The position numbers and the translations under genes are program-made. DNA of 64,000 nucleotides from Streptomyces sp. NBC_00457 (GTDB lineage Bacteria; Actinomycetota; Actinomycetes; Streptomycetales; Streptomycetaceae), in NCBI RefSeq assembly GCF_036014015.1, contig NZ_CP107905.1, positions 372,001-436,000 of the forward strand, in the 5' to 3' direction. Below are positions 63,939 through 64,000 of this stretch, piece by piece. The notes under the pieces were generated by a model. The model was given only the letters and a program-made list of their open reading frames with translations, was not told where the DNA came from and did not search any database. Each line of letters begins with the position of its first letter. The stretch's first letter is position 1.

Positions 63939-64000
63939 TCAGGCGGTGGCGGACAGCGGCTCGGCGGCGGCTGGCGCCGTCAGTCGGCCGGTACGGTGCA
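63939..64000 (-). CDS. 3' end of an unidentified gene
   Basis: On the minus strand the last codons read HRTGRLTAPAAAEPLSATA then TGA (63941-63939), convergent with the TetR gene and behind a shared terminator. Too little is visible to name it. Confidence 0.4.
   Translation of the reverse strand, partial: HRTGRLTAPAAAEPLSATA

Overview
The window looks like Streptomyces or a close relative. It has very high GC and strongly biased third codon positions. Start/stop overlaps (ATGA, GTGA) are frequent, GTG and TTG starts occur, and long hairpin terminators lack U-tracts. ABC sugar importers have no ATPase of their own, as when a shared MsiK-type ATPase is used. No rRNA, tRNA or CRISPR array was seen.

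Region A (1-30345) is a plant-polysaccharide catabolic locus. It holds two GH78 alpha-L-rhamnosidases (one truncated by the window start), a secreted GH43 enzyme with a C-terminal ricin-type lectin domain, a secreted sialidase-fold (GH93-like) hydrolase, a cytoplasmic GH43 enzyme, and a GH2 beta-galactosidase. Three binding-protein/two-permease importers and three LacI regulators accompany them. The set fits import and trimming of rhamnogalacturonan-I fragments (rhamnose backbone; arabinan and galactan side chains). Two regulators share a nearly identical DNA-reading helix, and palindromes centred on A(A/T)CGTT lie in front of the transporter, hydrolase and regulator genes. The third regulator has three perfect TGACCGCGCGGTCA palindromes and faces a decayed, inverted copy of itself. 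A permease tail survives just before the beta-galactosidase. A DUF6644/DUF6152 pair (16513-17726) sits inside the locus.

Region B (30346-35820) carries a small secreted protein, a beta-carbonic anhydrase plus SulP transporter (CO2/bicarbonate handling), and a coupled cupin lipoprotein with an exported two-domain carboxymuconolactone-decarboxylase-like protein. It also holds what looks like the deletion scar of an arsenic-resistance operon: 5'-truncated arsC, the first codons of a thioredoxin reductase, and a possible divergent arsO start.

Region C (35821-50647) carries a BlaI-type repressor, an M56 peptidase and a secreted NlpC/P60 peptidase. A complete Tn7-like transposon follows (38292-46179). 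It encodes TnsA, TnsB, TnsC and a large TniQ protein in one overlapping operon, plus one cargo methyltransferase. It has 13-bp inverted ends, mirrored TGTC repeats, and a perfect 5-bp target duplication (GCGGC). It split the terminator hairpin of the NlpC/P60 gene. Its TniQ ends in LysR-like and PadR-like winged helices, and the PadR-like one is cut by an in-frame TAA. This is the best candidate for an undescribed system. Beyond it lie a membrane-anchored monooxygenase-like protein, a TetR remnant, and Met/His-rich or copper-associated membrane and lipoproteins (DUF5134, F510_1955, DUF305, DUF6153).

Region D (50678-59258) is an alternative complex I operon encoding only membrane-arm subunits (NuoA, H, J, K, L, M, N). 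Where the catalytic subunits should be, it has one His-rich protein resembling decayed NuoB and NuoD joined together. Region E (59306-64000) has a CsoR-type copper operator, a CopZ-like chaperone with a coupled 54-residue ORF, and a divergent TetR/two-MFS-exporter module with paired operators. The end of one more gene lies on the minus strand.
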